Shown here in pieces: positions 8,801 to 17,117 of a stretch of DNA of 64,000 bases; within the stretch, counting starts at the first letter, position 1, and the number at the start of each line of letters is the position of its first letter. Position numbers and translations under genes: made by a program. The stretch is from CAZYTX01 sp964650485. GTDB taxonomy: Bacteria; RBG-13-61-14; DATKZS01. The notes under the pieces are model-generated. The model saw only the letters and a list, made by a program, of their open reading frames with translations. It searched no databases and had not been told where the DNA came from. Where the stretch lies: the NCBI GenBank assembly GCA_964650485.1, contig CAZYTX010000018.1:1-64000 (forward strand). The letters are read 5' to 3'.

Positions 8801-10198
8801 ATACCCGGCATACAGGGGATTCTTGTCTCCAGGGGCTTTACTGAAAAGGGAGCGCGCAACAAAAGCTGTCTGGCCGCGGCCGCGGTCATGGCCATTGCAA
8901 TAGCCCTGGTCATCATGCTCCCCAACCCCCTCCGCCACAGGCTCATGCACATCCACCAGGACCCCTACGCCTTTGAGAGGACGAACATATGGCGCGCCGG
9001 GCTCGAGATGATAAAAGACCACCCCCTGGGAGTGGGACCGGGCATGTACAAGTACTACTCCCACCAGCACCGGTTCCCTGTCTCGGACGTCATGGTGGGG
9101 AGGTTCGAGCGCACCGCCAACACCGCGCACAACGAGTACATCCACGTGGCCGCGGAGATGAGCCCGCTCGCCGTGGTGCTGCTGGCTGCGCCCATGCTCA
9201 TGCTGGTGCAGGCATGCCGGAGGAGGGGAAGCGGGGCCGGGCACGGGAGCGAGGTCCCGGCCGCGGGCGCGGGGGTCCTGGCCGCGGGCCTGCACGCGCT
9301 TTTTGATTCCAACCTGCATAACCTCTCCATAGCCGTGCTGGCCGTGGCCATGGCCGGGGTGGCCGTTTCCTGTCTCTCCGGGGCTGGCGATCAGCCTTCG
9401 CCTGCGGCTGACAGAAGAGGGTGGGTGCGGGGCGTGGATATCAGCCGGGGCGGGAGGTACGTGCTGCCTGCCTTGTTCACCATCCTCTTCATTGTGGGCG
9501 CTCTTTTGAACGCCTGGCTGGGGTGGGGCTTTGGCAAAGTGCTGAAAGCCTCGCAGGAGCGGGACCCCGTCCTCTCCGTTATCAGGCTGCGCGAGGCCAG
9601 GGAGTACGCCTTTGGAAACACCATGGCCTACAAGCACCTGGCCGCTGCCCTCTACAGGAAGTTCAAGACTGACATGGAGCCGGCTCTCTTGGCCGAGGCC
9701 ATCAAGGCCGCGGACCACGCCATAGAGCTGAACCCCGCGGACCCGCGTCCATACAGGCAAAAGGCCCAGTACCATCTTGCGCTGTTTCTCATGTCCGGCG
9801 ACCGGGAGCAGGGGCGTATAGCCGAGAGCTCTTATGAAAAGGCGCTTGAGTTGGACCCCGCTGACATTGACGCCTGCCTGGGAATGGCCCTGCTGGAAGG
9901 GGCCAGGGGAAACATTGGCGCCGAGATACGCTGGCTTGGAAAGGCGCTCCAAATAGAGCCCTACGACCTGCCGGCCAGGCTGCAACTGGCAAGGGCTTTG
10001 CTGGAGGCCGGGAGAGTTGACAAGGCCAGGGCTCAATGGAAGGAGTTCAAGCAGAGGTGGAAACAGGTGCGGCGTGAAAAGTCGCGCCGGGCGGACGCCT
10101 TTGATACGCAGTATCAAAGGAAGCGGGTGACGGTTGACAGGGACGCGGTCGAGGAGATGAAGAGTCTTGTGCAACAGCTCCCGGAGAAATTGAAATAA
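5816..10198 (+). CDS. YfhO-like / O-antigen ligase / TPR fusion protein
   Basis: A 1460-residue inner-membrane protein. Residues ~25-500 are a multi-pass domain of the YfhO/GT-C type (FFFRDVSLEIVPKARFL, then NPYFFFGMPAAANPQ), followed by a periplasmic-looking segment to ~770. A second block of about 10 membrane helices from ~780 to 1200 has the Wzy/WaaL features of O-antigen polymerase/ligase: RTNIWRAGLEMIKDHPLGVGPG, then NTAHNEYIHVAAEMSP. The C-terminus (about 1270-1430) carries TPR repeats (AIELNPADPRPY, ALELDPADIDACLG). It probably moves sugars from lipid carriers and polymerises or ligates them. GGAG touches the ATG directly and TATAAT lies just upstream, so the mRNA may be almost leaderless. 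The fusion of both membrane modules in one chain is unusual. Confidence 0.8.
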   Translation: MNAVELKTKPAAERLLGFEPGRGDWAALLLLPASLVVFFSAVVLGGEVFFFRDVSLEIVPKARFLADRGWPELWNPYFFFGMPAAANPQWFSFYPLKLLFFLGHAPQILSLYVVIHFGIALLSAYVLLRSLGRRPAASGAGAISLAYGGYMVSAGNLVLVLNSSAWVMAILWAAWMALRSGSMRFAVAGGLLWGLQVLGGEPQISCLTGVVLLVFIAGLIIGRDDLPARRASIKRAAAAVALAAVVALAVSAVQWLLALELFSHSNRAGGLPFHEAVEWSLSPGVLSTLFYPNFFTRAAATDYWVLGFANSELPYLLSIYPGITVLIIALFGLASRRRELFVYAIFAAGFIWLSLGEHGGLYWLLYHVLPGFDRFRIPERCMFGFAVMLALMVPAGVERLFYRESARKGEDKERRLLLYFSVTLAVVCAGGLVAVNLLAGDIEEPAGPGDWLRYHQALMSASRLCSVMFAGVCLGLMLIARYIPRAGRVLAPLLCVLVFSDLYAAHRFANPTTNPGFYELSDHAARGLLEPGSDQRAMIFEPDSRQERTLGAGRNVADYFERHRRNLQYFLPLEARVRDVRSHGSFYVSDVDVWKGLLSSAAPGLKERLLALAGVRFIIQPGSPVRAIKDAMPRAYVVPEAEWLADRDSVLGAMKQEGFDPRERVLLEGGPPAEPPAKRDNLFLPVKIISEENQRVEVLVPRGNPGFLVLQDTFYPGWQARADGEETKIYRGNGLFRAVPVSQEGAVVEFSYRPGMFLAGAIISAASILFCIGCLLRGRRSVLVWLVLSAILLLLPTVQGGTTYAPVTALRALVLLLAAAWGWSLAGKRQPVFYRTRIDPWVAGFWILATASFSMSRYFYISLYWHLNIFTLVVLFYFLVQFLADHGQEGGRRREFMHLVLLAGAVQSVWATIEWVTGQGRASAGYFNPSMLAGALMIISPYPLSRALDLLRTRDRGDPARAAAYLCLFALVAAGILATRSRAVIIWPLPLAMVAIPGIQGILVSRGFTEKGARNKSCLAAAAVMAIAIALVIMLPNPLRHRLMHIHQDPYAFERTNIWRAGLEMIKDHPLGVGPGMYKYYSHQHRFPVSDVMVGRFERTANTAHNEYIHVAAEMSPLAVVLLAAPMLMLVQACRRRGSGAGHGSEVPAAGAGVLAAGLHALFDSNLHNLSIAVLAVAMAGVAVSCLSGAGDQPSPAADRRGWVRGVDISRGGRYVLPALFTILFIVGALLNAWLGWGFGKVLKASQERDPVLSVIRLREAREYAFGNTMAYKHLAAALYRKFKTDMEPALLAEAIKAADHAIELNPADPRPYRQKAQYHLALFLMSGDREQGRIAESSYEKALELDPADIDACLGMALLEGARGNIGAEIRWLGKALQIEPYDLPARLQLARALLEAGRVDKARAQWKEFKQRWKQVRREKSRRADAFDTQYQRKRVTVDRDAVEEMKSLVQQLPEKLK

Positions 10199-10229
10199 AA
10201 AAGTTTCAGGATAAAATCTACAGGTGACC

Positions 10230-11093
10230 ATGAAGCGGATAGTAATCTTATTCCTTGTTGTCGTGCCCGCGGCCCTGCTCCTACAGCACCACGTGGCCGA
10301 ACAGAGGATGAGTCTGGAGGAAGAGGAGAGCGAGCCCTTCTCTCCGCCCAGGCCGCATGTGCTTAAAACAGCCTCCCTTGGATACCATACCCTGGTGGCT
10401 GACTTCTACTGGCTGGCAGCCATACAGTACTATGCCCAGTGTATTGAAGAAGGCAAGTTTCCAAAAGACCTCTACTCAATGGCCGACTTCATCACCGACC
10501 TGGACCCCCGGTACGGCGTGGTGTACTACTTCACCGGCTTAAACCTGATGATTGAGGTGGCAGAGCGCCGGAAGGTGGAGTCCATACTCGAAAAGGGGGC
10601 CAGGAACCGGCCTGACAACTGGAGGATATTCTTCTTCCTGGGCTTCTACCAGTATTTCGTGCTGGGAAAATACTACGAGGCCGCTCAAAACCTGGAGACC
10701 GTGTGCAAGCTAAGGGACCACTTCCGCTACTGTCTTTTGGCCAGCAGGATCAGGGCGGAAGCAGGCGAGCCGGGGCTGGGCATAAGGTTCCTCCGAGAGA
10801 TGTACAAGCAGACCGAGAATGAGTACGCGCGGGGCAGGTTGTACAGCCGCATCCAGGAGCTTAGGACCAGGCAGATGGAGATGGAGCTCGATTCCGCGGC
10901 AGAAAAGTTCCGCGACCGGGAAGGCCGCTACCCTTCGGCGCTGGAAGAGCTGGTGGAGGAGGGGATATTGAAAGCAGTGCCGGAGCACCCGATGCAAGGG
11001 CATGAGTTCGTGTTAGACAGCGAGGAGAAGACCGTGAGGAGCGAGCCCAGGGTCAAGGTGGATGTATCGAACTTCTGGCGGGACGGGAAATAA
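10230..11093 (+). CDS. Membrane-anchored TPR-like protein
   Basis: 287 residues with an N-terminal signal anchor (IVILFLVVVPAALLL), then helical TPR-like repeats (FYWLAAIQYYAQCIEEGKF, YYFTGLNLMIEVAERR, FLGFYQYFVLGKYYEAAQ). The C-terminal ~60 residues (FRDREGRYPSALEELVEEG, then a tyrosine/aspartate-rich tail) resemble the end of type II secretion pseudopilins and related assembly proteins. The specific function is unknown. An in-frame GTG at 10224 is an alternative start; ATG 10230 has the overlapping AGGTGA. Its position just before an ABC-2 exporter suggests a partner in surface-polymer export or assembly. Confidence 0.65.
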   Translation: MKRIVILFLVVVPAALLLQHHVAEQRMSLEEEESEPFSPPRPHVLKTASLGYHTLVADFYWLAAIQYYAQCIEEGKFPKDLYSMADFITDLDPRYGVVYYFTGLNLMIEVAERRKVESILEKGARNRPDNWRIFFFLGFYQYFVLGKYYEAAQNLETVCKLRDHFRYCLLASRIRAEAGEPGLGIRFLREMYKQTENEYARGRLYSRIQELRTRQMEMELDSAAEKFRDREGRYPSALEELVEEGILKAVPEHPMQGHEFVLDSEEKTVRSEPRVKVDVSNFWRDGK

Positions 11094-11111
11094 GCGGGCT
11101 GGAGGTATTGC

Positions 11112-12074
11112 ATGGCAGAGTGCGTGGTAAGTGTAAGGGGCCTTACAAAGGTCTTCTTCACCGGCTTTTTGAGGAGGCGCACCCGGGCGCTCGCAGGGGT
11201 GGACCTGGACGTTTACAGGAACGAGGTGCTGGGATTCCTGGGACCCAACGGCGCTGGAAAGACCACCACCATAAAGGTGCTTCTGGGCATAGTTTTTCCC
11301 AGCGGCGGCTCAGCCACCATAATGGGCCGGCCCCTGGGCAGCGTTGAAGCGAGGCAGAAGATCGGGTTCCTGCCCGAGGCCCCGTACTTTTACGATTACC
11401 TCACCGGGGCCGAGTTCCTGGACTTCTACGCCCGCTTCCACGGGCTGGGGTCCAGGGAGCGCAGGCGCAGTGTGCAGGGGCTCATGGAGAGGGTGGGGGT
11501 GGCCCACGCCGCGAAAATTCCCCTGCGCAAGTACTCCAAGGGCATGCTGCAGAGGATAGGGATGGCGCAGGCCCTGCTGGGAGACCCGGAGCTGGTGATC
11601 CTGGACGAGCCCATGTCCGGCATGGACCCGCTGGGCCGGGGCGACATGAGGGAGATCATCCACGAACTCAAAGAGAAGGGCAAGACCGTGTTCTTTAGCT
11701 CGCACGTTCTCCCGGACGTGGAGCAGATATGCGACCGGGTATGCATAATACACAAGGGCAGGGTGCTGGACACCGGGAGCCTGGAGGCCATGATGGAGCC
11801 CCGGGTGGAGCTGGTGGACCTCCAGTTCAAGGGGCTCCCGGAAAAGGGCATCGAAAAGATGGAGAAGCTGGCAGAGGATTACCCGGAGCTCCGGGTCACC
11901 TCCAAGGCCGGGCTCGTACTGGTCAGCGCCCCCGGGTGGGAGGCCGCGGACGAGGCCGAGAGCATCGGCAGGGAGCAGGGGGCAAGGCTCGTGTCCCTGC
12001 AGCCGCGGCGGCAGAGCCTGGAGGAGTACTTCTTGATGGAGATCGGCCGTTCGAATGAAGGGGGCCCCGGATGA
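11112..12074 (+). CDS. ABC transporter ATP-binding protein (ABC-2 type)
   Basis: The cytoplasmic ATPase of an ABC-2 exporter. Walker A GPNGAGKTT is at residues 44-52, the signature YSKGMLQRIGMAQALLG at about 150-166, Walker B LVILDEPMSGMDP, then the H-loop FFSSHVLPDVEQICD. The ~80-residue C-terminal extension is typical of DrrA/NodI-like proteins. GGAGG lies 6 bases before the ATG. The next gene overlaps by ATGA and encodes the permease, so they form one unit. Substrate unknown; the surrounding ligase/TPR genes favour a glycan or lipid-linked intermediate. Confidence 0.92.
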   Translation: MAECVVSVRGLTKVFFTGFLRRRTRALAGVDLDVYRNEVLGFLGPNGAGKTTTIKVLLGIVFPSGGSATIMGRPLGSVEARQKIGFLPEAPYFYDYLTGAEFLDFYARFHGLGSRERRRSVQGLMERVGVAHAAKIPLRKYSKGMLQRIGMAQALLGDPELVILDEPMSGMDPLGRGDMREIIHELKEKGKTVFFSSHVLPDVEQICDRVCIIHKGRVLDTGSLEAMMEPRVELVDLQFKGLPEKGIEKMEKLAEDYPELRVTSKAGLVLVSAPGWEAADEAESIGREQGARLVSLQPRRQSLEEYFLMEIGRSNEGGPG

Positions 12075-12847
12075 AGCTGTGGGCCATAACCTTTAACACC
12101 TTCCGCGAGAACATACGCGACCGTGTGATGTACAACATCCTGGTCTTCGCCGTTCTCATGATCGGGACCTCGGTGGTGCTGGGCAAGCTGTCCATAGCCG
12201 AGGCCCAGCGCATCACCGTGGACGTGGGGCTCGCCTCTATCTCCGCCTTCGGTGTGCTCATGTCCATATTCCTGGGGATCGGGCTGCTCAGCAAGGAGAT
12301 CGAGAAGAAGACCGTGTACACCCTGATTGCCAAGCCGGTGCCCCGCCACACCTTCATACTGGGCCGCTTCCTGGGGCTCATGACCACCATCGCAGTGAAC
12401 ATCGGGGTGATGGCCGCGACCTTCGCCTTGACCCTCTTCTACGTGCGCGGCGGGGGAGAGTGGCCCCTTTCAGTGCCCATGGCCCAGGCAATCGTGCTCA
12501 TCTACTTCGAGCTCGGCATCATAACCGCGGCGGCCATGCTCTTCTCCACCTTCTCCACCCCCACCCTCTCGGCCGTGTTCACGCTCTCTTTCTTCGTAAT
12601 CGGGAGGCTGCTGGAGGGGATACTCCAGTTCAGCCGCGAGTCAAAGAGCCTCTTCTTCCGCTACGCGGCCGAGGCTCTGTACTGGATCATGCCAAACCTC
12701 AAGAACTACGTCATGATTGAAGGGGCCCTCCACGGCGAGGGCCTGGAGATGGGCTTTTTCCTCATGACCATGGGCAGCGGCGTGCTCACCTGCGCCCTGC
12801 TTCTTATCGCAGCCATGATGATCTTCCAAAGGCGCGACTTTGTCTGA
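12071..12847 (+). CDS. ABC-2 type transporter permease
   Basis: 258 residues with about six hydrophobic helices, the size and layout of an ABC-2 permease. The N-terminus MKLWAITFNTFRENIRDRVMYN is a family hallmark (interfacial helix before the first membrane span), and LLSKEIEKKTVYTLIAKPVPR is the coupling segment between helices 2 and 3. It overlaps the ATPase gene by four bases (ATGA) and is followed, also with overlap, by the O-antigen ligase gene. It would form the membrane channel of the exporter. Confidence 0.9.
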   Translation: MKLWAITFNTFRENIRDRVMYNILVFAVLMIGTSVVLGKLSIAEAQRITVDVGLASISAFGVLMSIFLGIGLLSKEIEKKTVYTLIAKPVPRHTFILGRFLGLMTTIAVNIGVMAATFALTLFYVRGGGEWPLSVPMAQAIVLIYFELGIITAAAMLFSTFSTPTLSAVFTLSFFVIGRLLEGILQFSRESKSLFFRYAAEALYWIMPNLKNYVMIEGALHGEGLEMGFFLMTMGSGVLTCALLLIAAMMIFQRRDFV

Positions 12848-14873
12848 TAAAAGCCGGGGAGCAGAAGGAGACAAGGGCCGGGGAATGATCCCGCCCGGGG
12901 TCGCGGTGATCGCGGGTGCTTGGCTCCTGGTCTCGCCCGAGGTGCACCCCTGGGCCGGGTACGCGGTAAGCGCCTGCGCCGCGCTCCTGCTTTGCGTCGT
13001 GCTCTGGCAAAGGCCGTGGGCGCTAAAGCTCCCGGGAAGGCTGCCGGCCTGGGGGATAGGACTCTACTTTGGGGCCGCAGCCCTGTCCGTCCCCTTCTCA
13101 ACCGCTCCCTGGATAAGCCTCCGCCACCTGCTCCTGCACATGGGACTGCTTTTCCTTTTCCTCCTGGTCCTCGCCCTGGAGAAGAGGGGGCTCTTATACA
13201 TAGCCGTATCAATGACGGCCGCGGGATCCCTGTCCGCGGCCTTTGCCCTCCGGCAGAGGCTGGGAGGGTTCCAGGCCACGCTCGAGTCGGGCATGGCCGG
13301 GCCCTTTGCAAAGGGGGTGCTCCAGGAGGGGCGGGTGTTCGGGCTCACCTTCTCGCCCGACATGCTGGCCGCGATAATGGCCGCGCTCATCCCGGTGGGG
13401 CTCAGCCTCATGAATAAAGGGGCCAGGGCTGACACCGGTAAGAGGAGGGGCATAATCGAGGCGGCCCTGCCTGCCATCGCGGTTGCGCTTTTCATCGCGG
13501 CCCTGGCATTGACGCGCTCTCTGGGAGGGTGGCTGGCAGCCGGCGCGGGAGTTATTGCATGGCTTTGTTTTGCCCGGCTCGGCCTTGAAAGACGCGGCAG
13601 GCAGGCCCTCGTGGCGGGAGCGGCGACGGTCCTTGTCGCGGGGGCAGCGGCCATCATTTTTATGCGGGGCGGTCACCTCTTCAAGCTGGAGGACAGGGAC
13701 AACCCTGCCCTGAGGCGCATGGACAACTTTCGGACCGGGCTGGAGCTCTTTGCCGAGTTCCCGCTTACGGGCGCCGGGGCGGGCAACTACGGCGCCGCGG
13801 CGCTCCATCACAGGAGCGTCCACGGCAACGAGGCCCAGCACGCGCATAACGCCTTTATCGAGGCGCTTGCCGAGACCGGGCCGGTGGGGCTCCTCGGCCT
13901 GGCTTTAATCTATGCGTCATTTTTCCGGCGGGCCTCACGCTTGTTCAAGCCGCGGGAGGATGATGCAGACTACTTGAACAATATTTCCCCTGGTTTTGCC
14001 GCGGCAGGGACCGCGGTCCTGCTCCACTCGCTCATAGACTACGACTGGTACGTGATGGAGGTCGCCGTGCTCTTCTGGGTGTCATGGGCCGCCCTGCTCA
14101 AGTATCGCGAACAGCCCCGCAGGAAGACTGGCTCAAAGGCTCTCAGGGGAGCGGCCCTGGCATCGCTGGCCGTAACCTCGCTAGGCATGGCGCACCAGGC
14201 CGGGAGAGCGGTCCTGGCACAAAAAGCCGACCGGGCGGCGAGAGTGGGCAGGTGGGGAGCGGCCAGGGAGTATGCATCCAGGGCCTTGAAATGGGACCGC
14301 ACCAGCGACCGCATGCACGGGCTGTACGCCCGGGCCATCATGATGCGGCCCGAGAGCGGGCTGGACGCGGCAAAGGCCCGGGAGAGCCTCATGAAGGCGG
14401 TGTCCCTGAACCCCCGCTACCCCTATTATTTTCGGGACCTGGGGTATCTCTTCATGCGCGAGGACCCGGAGGACGCCGGCCGCTACTTTGAAATGGCGGT
14501 GCAGGTATACCCAAACAGCCTGGACCTGAACGTGGCCCTGGGAAGGTGGCTCAGGGAGATGAAGCGCTTCCAGGAGGCCGGCGAGGTTCTAAGCCACGCC
14601 ATACGGTGCAGCGCGCACAACTCCGAGGCGCTCTTCGAGATGGCGCTTTTAAAGCTTACGCAGGGCATGGAAGAGGAAGCCGAAGCATACTTCCAGGAGG
14701 CGATCGGGAAAATGCCCTACAGGGAGGCACACGCTGTTGCATACGCCAGGTTCCTTGCCGAGCGGGGAAAGGACGAGCGCGCGGCCTCGGTGCTCCGGGA
14801 GTGGATAAGCCGACACCCTAAAAGCGAGTCCGCGATAAAGGAGCTCGAGCTCCTGCGACCAAGGGCCAATTAG
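12840..14873 (+). CDS. O-antigen ligase family protein with TPR domain
   Basis: 677 residues. About 10-12 transmembrane helices in the first ~430 residues contain the Wzy/WaaL-type loop (RMDNFRTGLELFAEFPLTGAGAG, then QHAHNAFIEALAETGPVGLLG). From ~450 the chain is soluble and helical with TPR repeats (YASRALKWDRTSDRMHGLY, YFEMAVQVYPNSLDLNVALG, ALFEMALLKLTQGMEEEAEAYFQEA). It is related in architecture to the C-terminal half of the 1460-residue protein upstream. The start is uncertain: TTG 12840 overlaps the permease; ATG 12885 is the alternative, with GGGGA next to it. Likely role: periplasmic ligation or polymerisation of lipid-linked glycans. Confidence 0.82.
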   Translation: MSDKSRGAEGDKGRGMIPPGVAVIAGAWLLVSPEVHPWAGYAVSACAALLLCVVLWQRPWALKLPGRLPAWGIGLYFGAAALSVPFSTAPWISLRHLLLHMGLLFLFLLVLALEKRGLLYIAVSMTAAGSLSAAFALRQRLGGFQATLESGMAGPFAKGVLQEGRVFGLTFSPDMLAAIMAALIPVGLSLMNKGARADTGKRRGIIEAALPAIAVALFIAALALTRSLGGWLAAGAGVIAWLCFARLGLERRGRQALVAGAATVLVAGAAAIIFMRGGHLFKLEDRDNPALRRMDNFRTGLELFAEFPLTGAGAGNYGAAALHHRSVHGNEAQHAHNAFIEALAETGPVGLLGLALIYASFFRRASRLFKPREDDADYLNNISPGFAAAGTAVLLHSLIDYDWYVMEVAVLFWVSWAALLKYREQPRRKTGSKALRGAALASLAVTSLGMAHQAGRAVLAQKADRAARVGRWGAAREYASRALKWDRTSDRMHGLYARAIMMRPESGLDAAKARESLMKAVSLNPRYPYYFRDLGYLFMREDPEDAGRYFEMAVQVYPNSLDLNVALGRWLREMKRFQEAGEVLSHAIRCSAHNSEALFEMALLKLTQGMEEEAEAYFQEAIGKMPYREAHAVAYARFLAERGKDERAASVLREWISRHPKSESAIKELELLRPRAN

Positions 14874-15121
14874 TGCCATAAAGCCCCGGCCTCTTGAGAA
14901 TTGAGAATAGAGCTACGCTATGGGCCTGCGTGCCAAGCGCAGGTTCTGACAGGAGATGCAGTCTGCCAAAGGCAATGAGCCAAGGAATGCATCTTTCTAA
15001 TAAGCCCTTGAAACGGGGGAAAGGGTCTTTACATCATAAACATAAAGGTATGATCACTGGCCAGGCAAACACAACCCGGAAGGACCAGGGCCGGTTGGAG
15101 TCAAGATTGCTTTTCATTCCG

Positions 15122-15149
15122 TTGCAGCCCTGGCCCCTTTATGTATAAT
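15122..15149 (+). promoter_or_regulatory. Sigma70-like promoter
   Basis: TTGCAG (15122-15127), 16-base spacer, perfect TATAAT (15144-15149). The inferred start of transcription (about 15156) lies 3 bases before the ATG at 15159, making this another leaderless candidate. The preceding 285 bases (14874-15158) hold no other gene I can support. Confidence 0.5.
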
Positions 15150-15158
15150 GAGACCACC

Positions 15159-16043
15159 ATGACCCCCCAAGAGAACACATTGATGCAAAGGGGCAAGAAG
15201 GCGCTCAGGGAGGCCGCGGACCGCGTGCCCCTTCCCCTGCACTATATCCTCGACTTCCTGCTTTTCATATTCTGGCTGGGCGACCTGTTCGTGTTCGACC
15301 CCCTCCCCCTTATCGATGAGTTCCTGGGAGCGGGGGCGCTCTATTACTACAACGCATACATCATGAGGCGCACCTTCGGGGTGATAAACCCGGTCCGGAT
15401 CGTGCGCGGCGACTCTCCCGCCAGGAAACGCACCGCGGGGCTGCTGCCCTACGAGAACAAGCTCTCGGAGATCAAAAAGCAGCTCAGGAACATAAAGAAA
15501 GCCGCGGGCCGGCAGGAGGTCCCTGGCCTCACGCCGGCCAAGGTCTCGGAGCTCTCAGCCAAAGTCAAGGGGATCGAGAAGAGGCTCCGGCTGCTCGACA
15601 GGGTGCTCTTCGGCCCGGCCTTCCAGCAGGGGCCGGTCAGGGCCGAGCTCGCAAGGATCGAGGCACTGGCAGAGGAGACCCAGGACCCAGAGCTCACCGC
15701 CGAGTACCAGAAGGCCGCGGCCAGCGCGCGCGATCAGCTCGACAACATCGAGCGGGTGCGGGAGGAGCGCAACAGGCTGGTGGCAAGACTCGAGAGGATC
15801 AGCCTCCAGGTGGCTAACACCTACTCGCACCTCATATCAGCAGCGGTGTCCGAAGCCAGGGACCAGGAGGCAGGCAGGGCGTTCGACGAACTGCTCTCAT
15901 CGGTGAGCAACTTTGACAGCTCACTCCAGGAGATCGAGTCCGCGCCAGCGGGAGAGCTCTTCAAGAGGACGCTAAAAGAGGTCGAGCACACCCAGGACAA
16001 AACAACAAAGACGCAAGGGGAGAGGGAAAAGGCCGTGGAATGA
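15159..16043 (+). CDS. Membrane-anchored coiled-coil protein
   Basis: About 294 residues, unknown function. One or two hydrophobic segments near residues 20-65 (LHYILDFLLFIFWLGDLFVF, GAGALYYYNAYIM) are followed by a long, charged, heptad-like region from ~90 to the end (NKLSEIKKQLRNIKKAAG, IERVREERNRLVARLERI), probably a cytoplasmic coiled coil. ATG 15159 is preferred because a TATAAT overlaps the in-frame ATG at 15141; ATG 15183 is another choice. It stands between the glycan locus and the tRNA pair. It might organise or regulate envelope machinery, but nothing in the sequence proves that. Confidence 0.65.
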   Translation: MTPQENTLMQRGKKALREAADRVPLPLHYILDFLLFIFWLGDLFVFDPLPLIDEFLGAGALYYYNAYIMRRTFGVINPVRIVRGDSPARKRTAGLLPYENKLSEIKKQLRNIKKAAGRQEVPGLTPAKVSELSAKVKGIEKRLRLLDRVLFGPAFQQGPVRAELARIEALAEETQDPELTAEYQKAAASARDQLDNIERVREERNRLVARLERISLQVANTYSHLISAAVSEARDQEAGRAFDELLSSVSNFDSSLQEIESAPAGELFKRTLKEVEHTQDKTTKTQGEREKAVE

Positions 16044-16057
16044 AGGTGAGAGAAGAA

Positions 16058-16129
16058 AGGCGGCAACCGGATTCGAACCGGTGAATAGAGGTTTTGCAGA
16101 CCTCCGCCTTACCACTTGGCTATGCCGCC
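16058..16129 (-). tRNA. tRNA-Cys (GCA)
   Basis: The acceptor arms GGCGGCA/TGCCGCC pair, the anticodon loop holds GCA flanked by a 5-bp stem, and the T arm contains GGTTCGAATCC. The discriminator is T, as usual for tRNA-Cys. CCA is not encoded. It lies 8 bases after tRNA-Gly and is probably cotranscribed with it. Confidence 0.93.
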
Positions 16130-16137
16130 ATAAAAAA

Positions 16138-16213
16138 TGGAGCAGGAGACGGGGCTTGAACCCGCGACAACCACGTTGGCAACGTGGGGCTCTACCAACT
16201 GAGCTACTCCTGC
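16138..16213 (-). tRNA. tRNA-Gly (GCC)
   Basis: Acceptor GCAGGAG pairs with CTCCTGC; D arm AGCTCAGTTGGTAGAGC; anticodon stem CCACG/CGTGG around loop TTGCCAA with anticodon GCC; T arm GGGTTCAAGCCCC. The 3' CCA is encoded (16138-16140), unlike the neighbouring tRNA-Cys. Confidence 0.95.
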
Positions 16214-16242
16214 CCCCCGGGCTTTAAGGCCCGCACTATTAA

Positions 16243-16270
16243 TTTATATCACGAGATTATTGCTTGTCAA
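16243..16270 (-). promoter_or_regulatory. Promoter of the tRNA-Gly/tRNA-Cys unit
   Basis: On the minus strand TTGACA (16270-16265), a 16-base spacer and TATAAA (16248-16243), a near-consensus sigma70 promoter about 30 bases before tRNA-Gly. A small CGGGC/GCCCG hairpin lies between promoter and tRNA (16218-16233). Confidence 0.75.
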
Positions 16271-16322
16271 GCTCTTGCAAGCCTCTTTTCAGCCCGGGGT
16301 GCACGCCTGAGCGCGGCCGCTA

Positions 16323-17057
16323 TCAAGATGCGGCCTTGTTTTGCTTTTCTATCTCAGCCTGGAAGTACTGGTTGGCCGTGCTTACGTACTCCTCCCTGGG
16401 CATGAGCTCTAAAGCCACCTGGTCGGAGAGCTTTTGCGAGATGGCGCCATTGTTGGCGACCAGCCTTCCCGCTTCCCTCGCCGCCTCGTATATCGGCTCC
16501 GCCTTCCCGGGCGCAAGCGCCTCCAGGGCCTGCAAAATCTCGCCGTGCGGCCTGAGCAGTGCCCCCAGGTAGTTCGCCCCGCTTATCCTGCACAGCTCCT
16601 TTACGTGCATGACCAGGGCGTCGAAGTTGTCCATCTCGTGGAACCCGCAGTTTGAGATGAGCACCATGTCCGAGTGCTTAAACCCTTCCCTGGCAGGGTG
16701 GGCGCAGTGGCCGTCCATAAGCTCGATAAAGGGCTTTGCCATGGGTATGATCCTGTCCATCATGGTCTTTAACTGCGCGGACATGCCGAACACGTAAAGG
16801 GGCGTGGCCAGCACCTGCACGTCGGCCTTGCCCATCATCTCCAGCAGCCCGGCCATGTCGTCCTTTTGCACGCACCTGCCAGGGGTCTTTAGCCAGCAGT
16901 TGAAGCAGCCCCGGCAGGGGCGGATGTCCATGCCCTGGAGAAATACCAGGTCAACCTCGGCCCCGGCCTCCTCAGCCCCCTCCAGGAAAGGCCCCAGTAT
17001 CCGGTGGGTGTTTCCCTTGTCCTTCCTTGGACTCCCGTTTACCGCAAAGATCCTCAT
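16323..17057 (-). CDS. NADPH-dependent FMN reductase / flavodoxin-like protein
   Basis: 244 residues with a flavodoxin fold. The N-terminus MRIFAVNGSPRKDKGNTHRIL is the FMN phosphate-binding loop, and ATPLYVFGMSAQLKTMMDR is the second flavin loop. CRGCFNCWLKTPGRC carries four cysteines, seen in the iron-sulfur flavoprotein branch, so an Fe-S cluster or redox thiols are possible. These cytoplasmic proteins pass electrons from NAD(P)H or ferredoxin to quinones or other acceptors. AAGGAGTGAGAA precedes the ATG. Three copies of an AAACTCACA-type motif lie upstream (17070-17110). Confidence 0.88.
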   Translation of the reverse strand: MRIFAVNGSPRKDKGNTHRILGPFLEGAEEAGAEVDLVFLQGMDIRPCRGCFNCWLKTPGRCVQKDDMAGLLEMMGKADVQVLATPLYVFGMSAQLKTMMDRIIPMAKPFIELMDGHCAHPAREGFKHSDMVLISNCGFHEMDNFDALVMHVKELCRISGANYLGALLRPHGEILQALEALAPGKAEPIYEAAREAGRLVANNGAISQKLSDQVALELMPREEYVSTANQYFQAEIEKQNKAAS

Positions 17058-17117
17058 TTCTCACTCCTTCATAAACTCACAACTAAAAACTCACACCTCA
17101 AAACTCACACCTGAAAC

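Noticed and set aside
8603..10231. A 542-codon open frame antisense to the YfhO/ligase/TPR gene
   Set aside because: High-GC codon bias leaves long open frames on the opposite strand; composition is Arg/Gly/His-rich and no motif is present.
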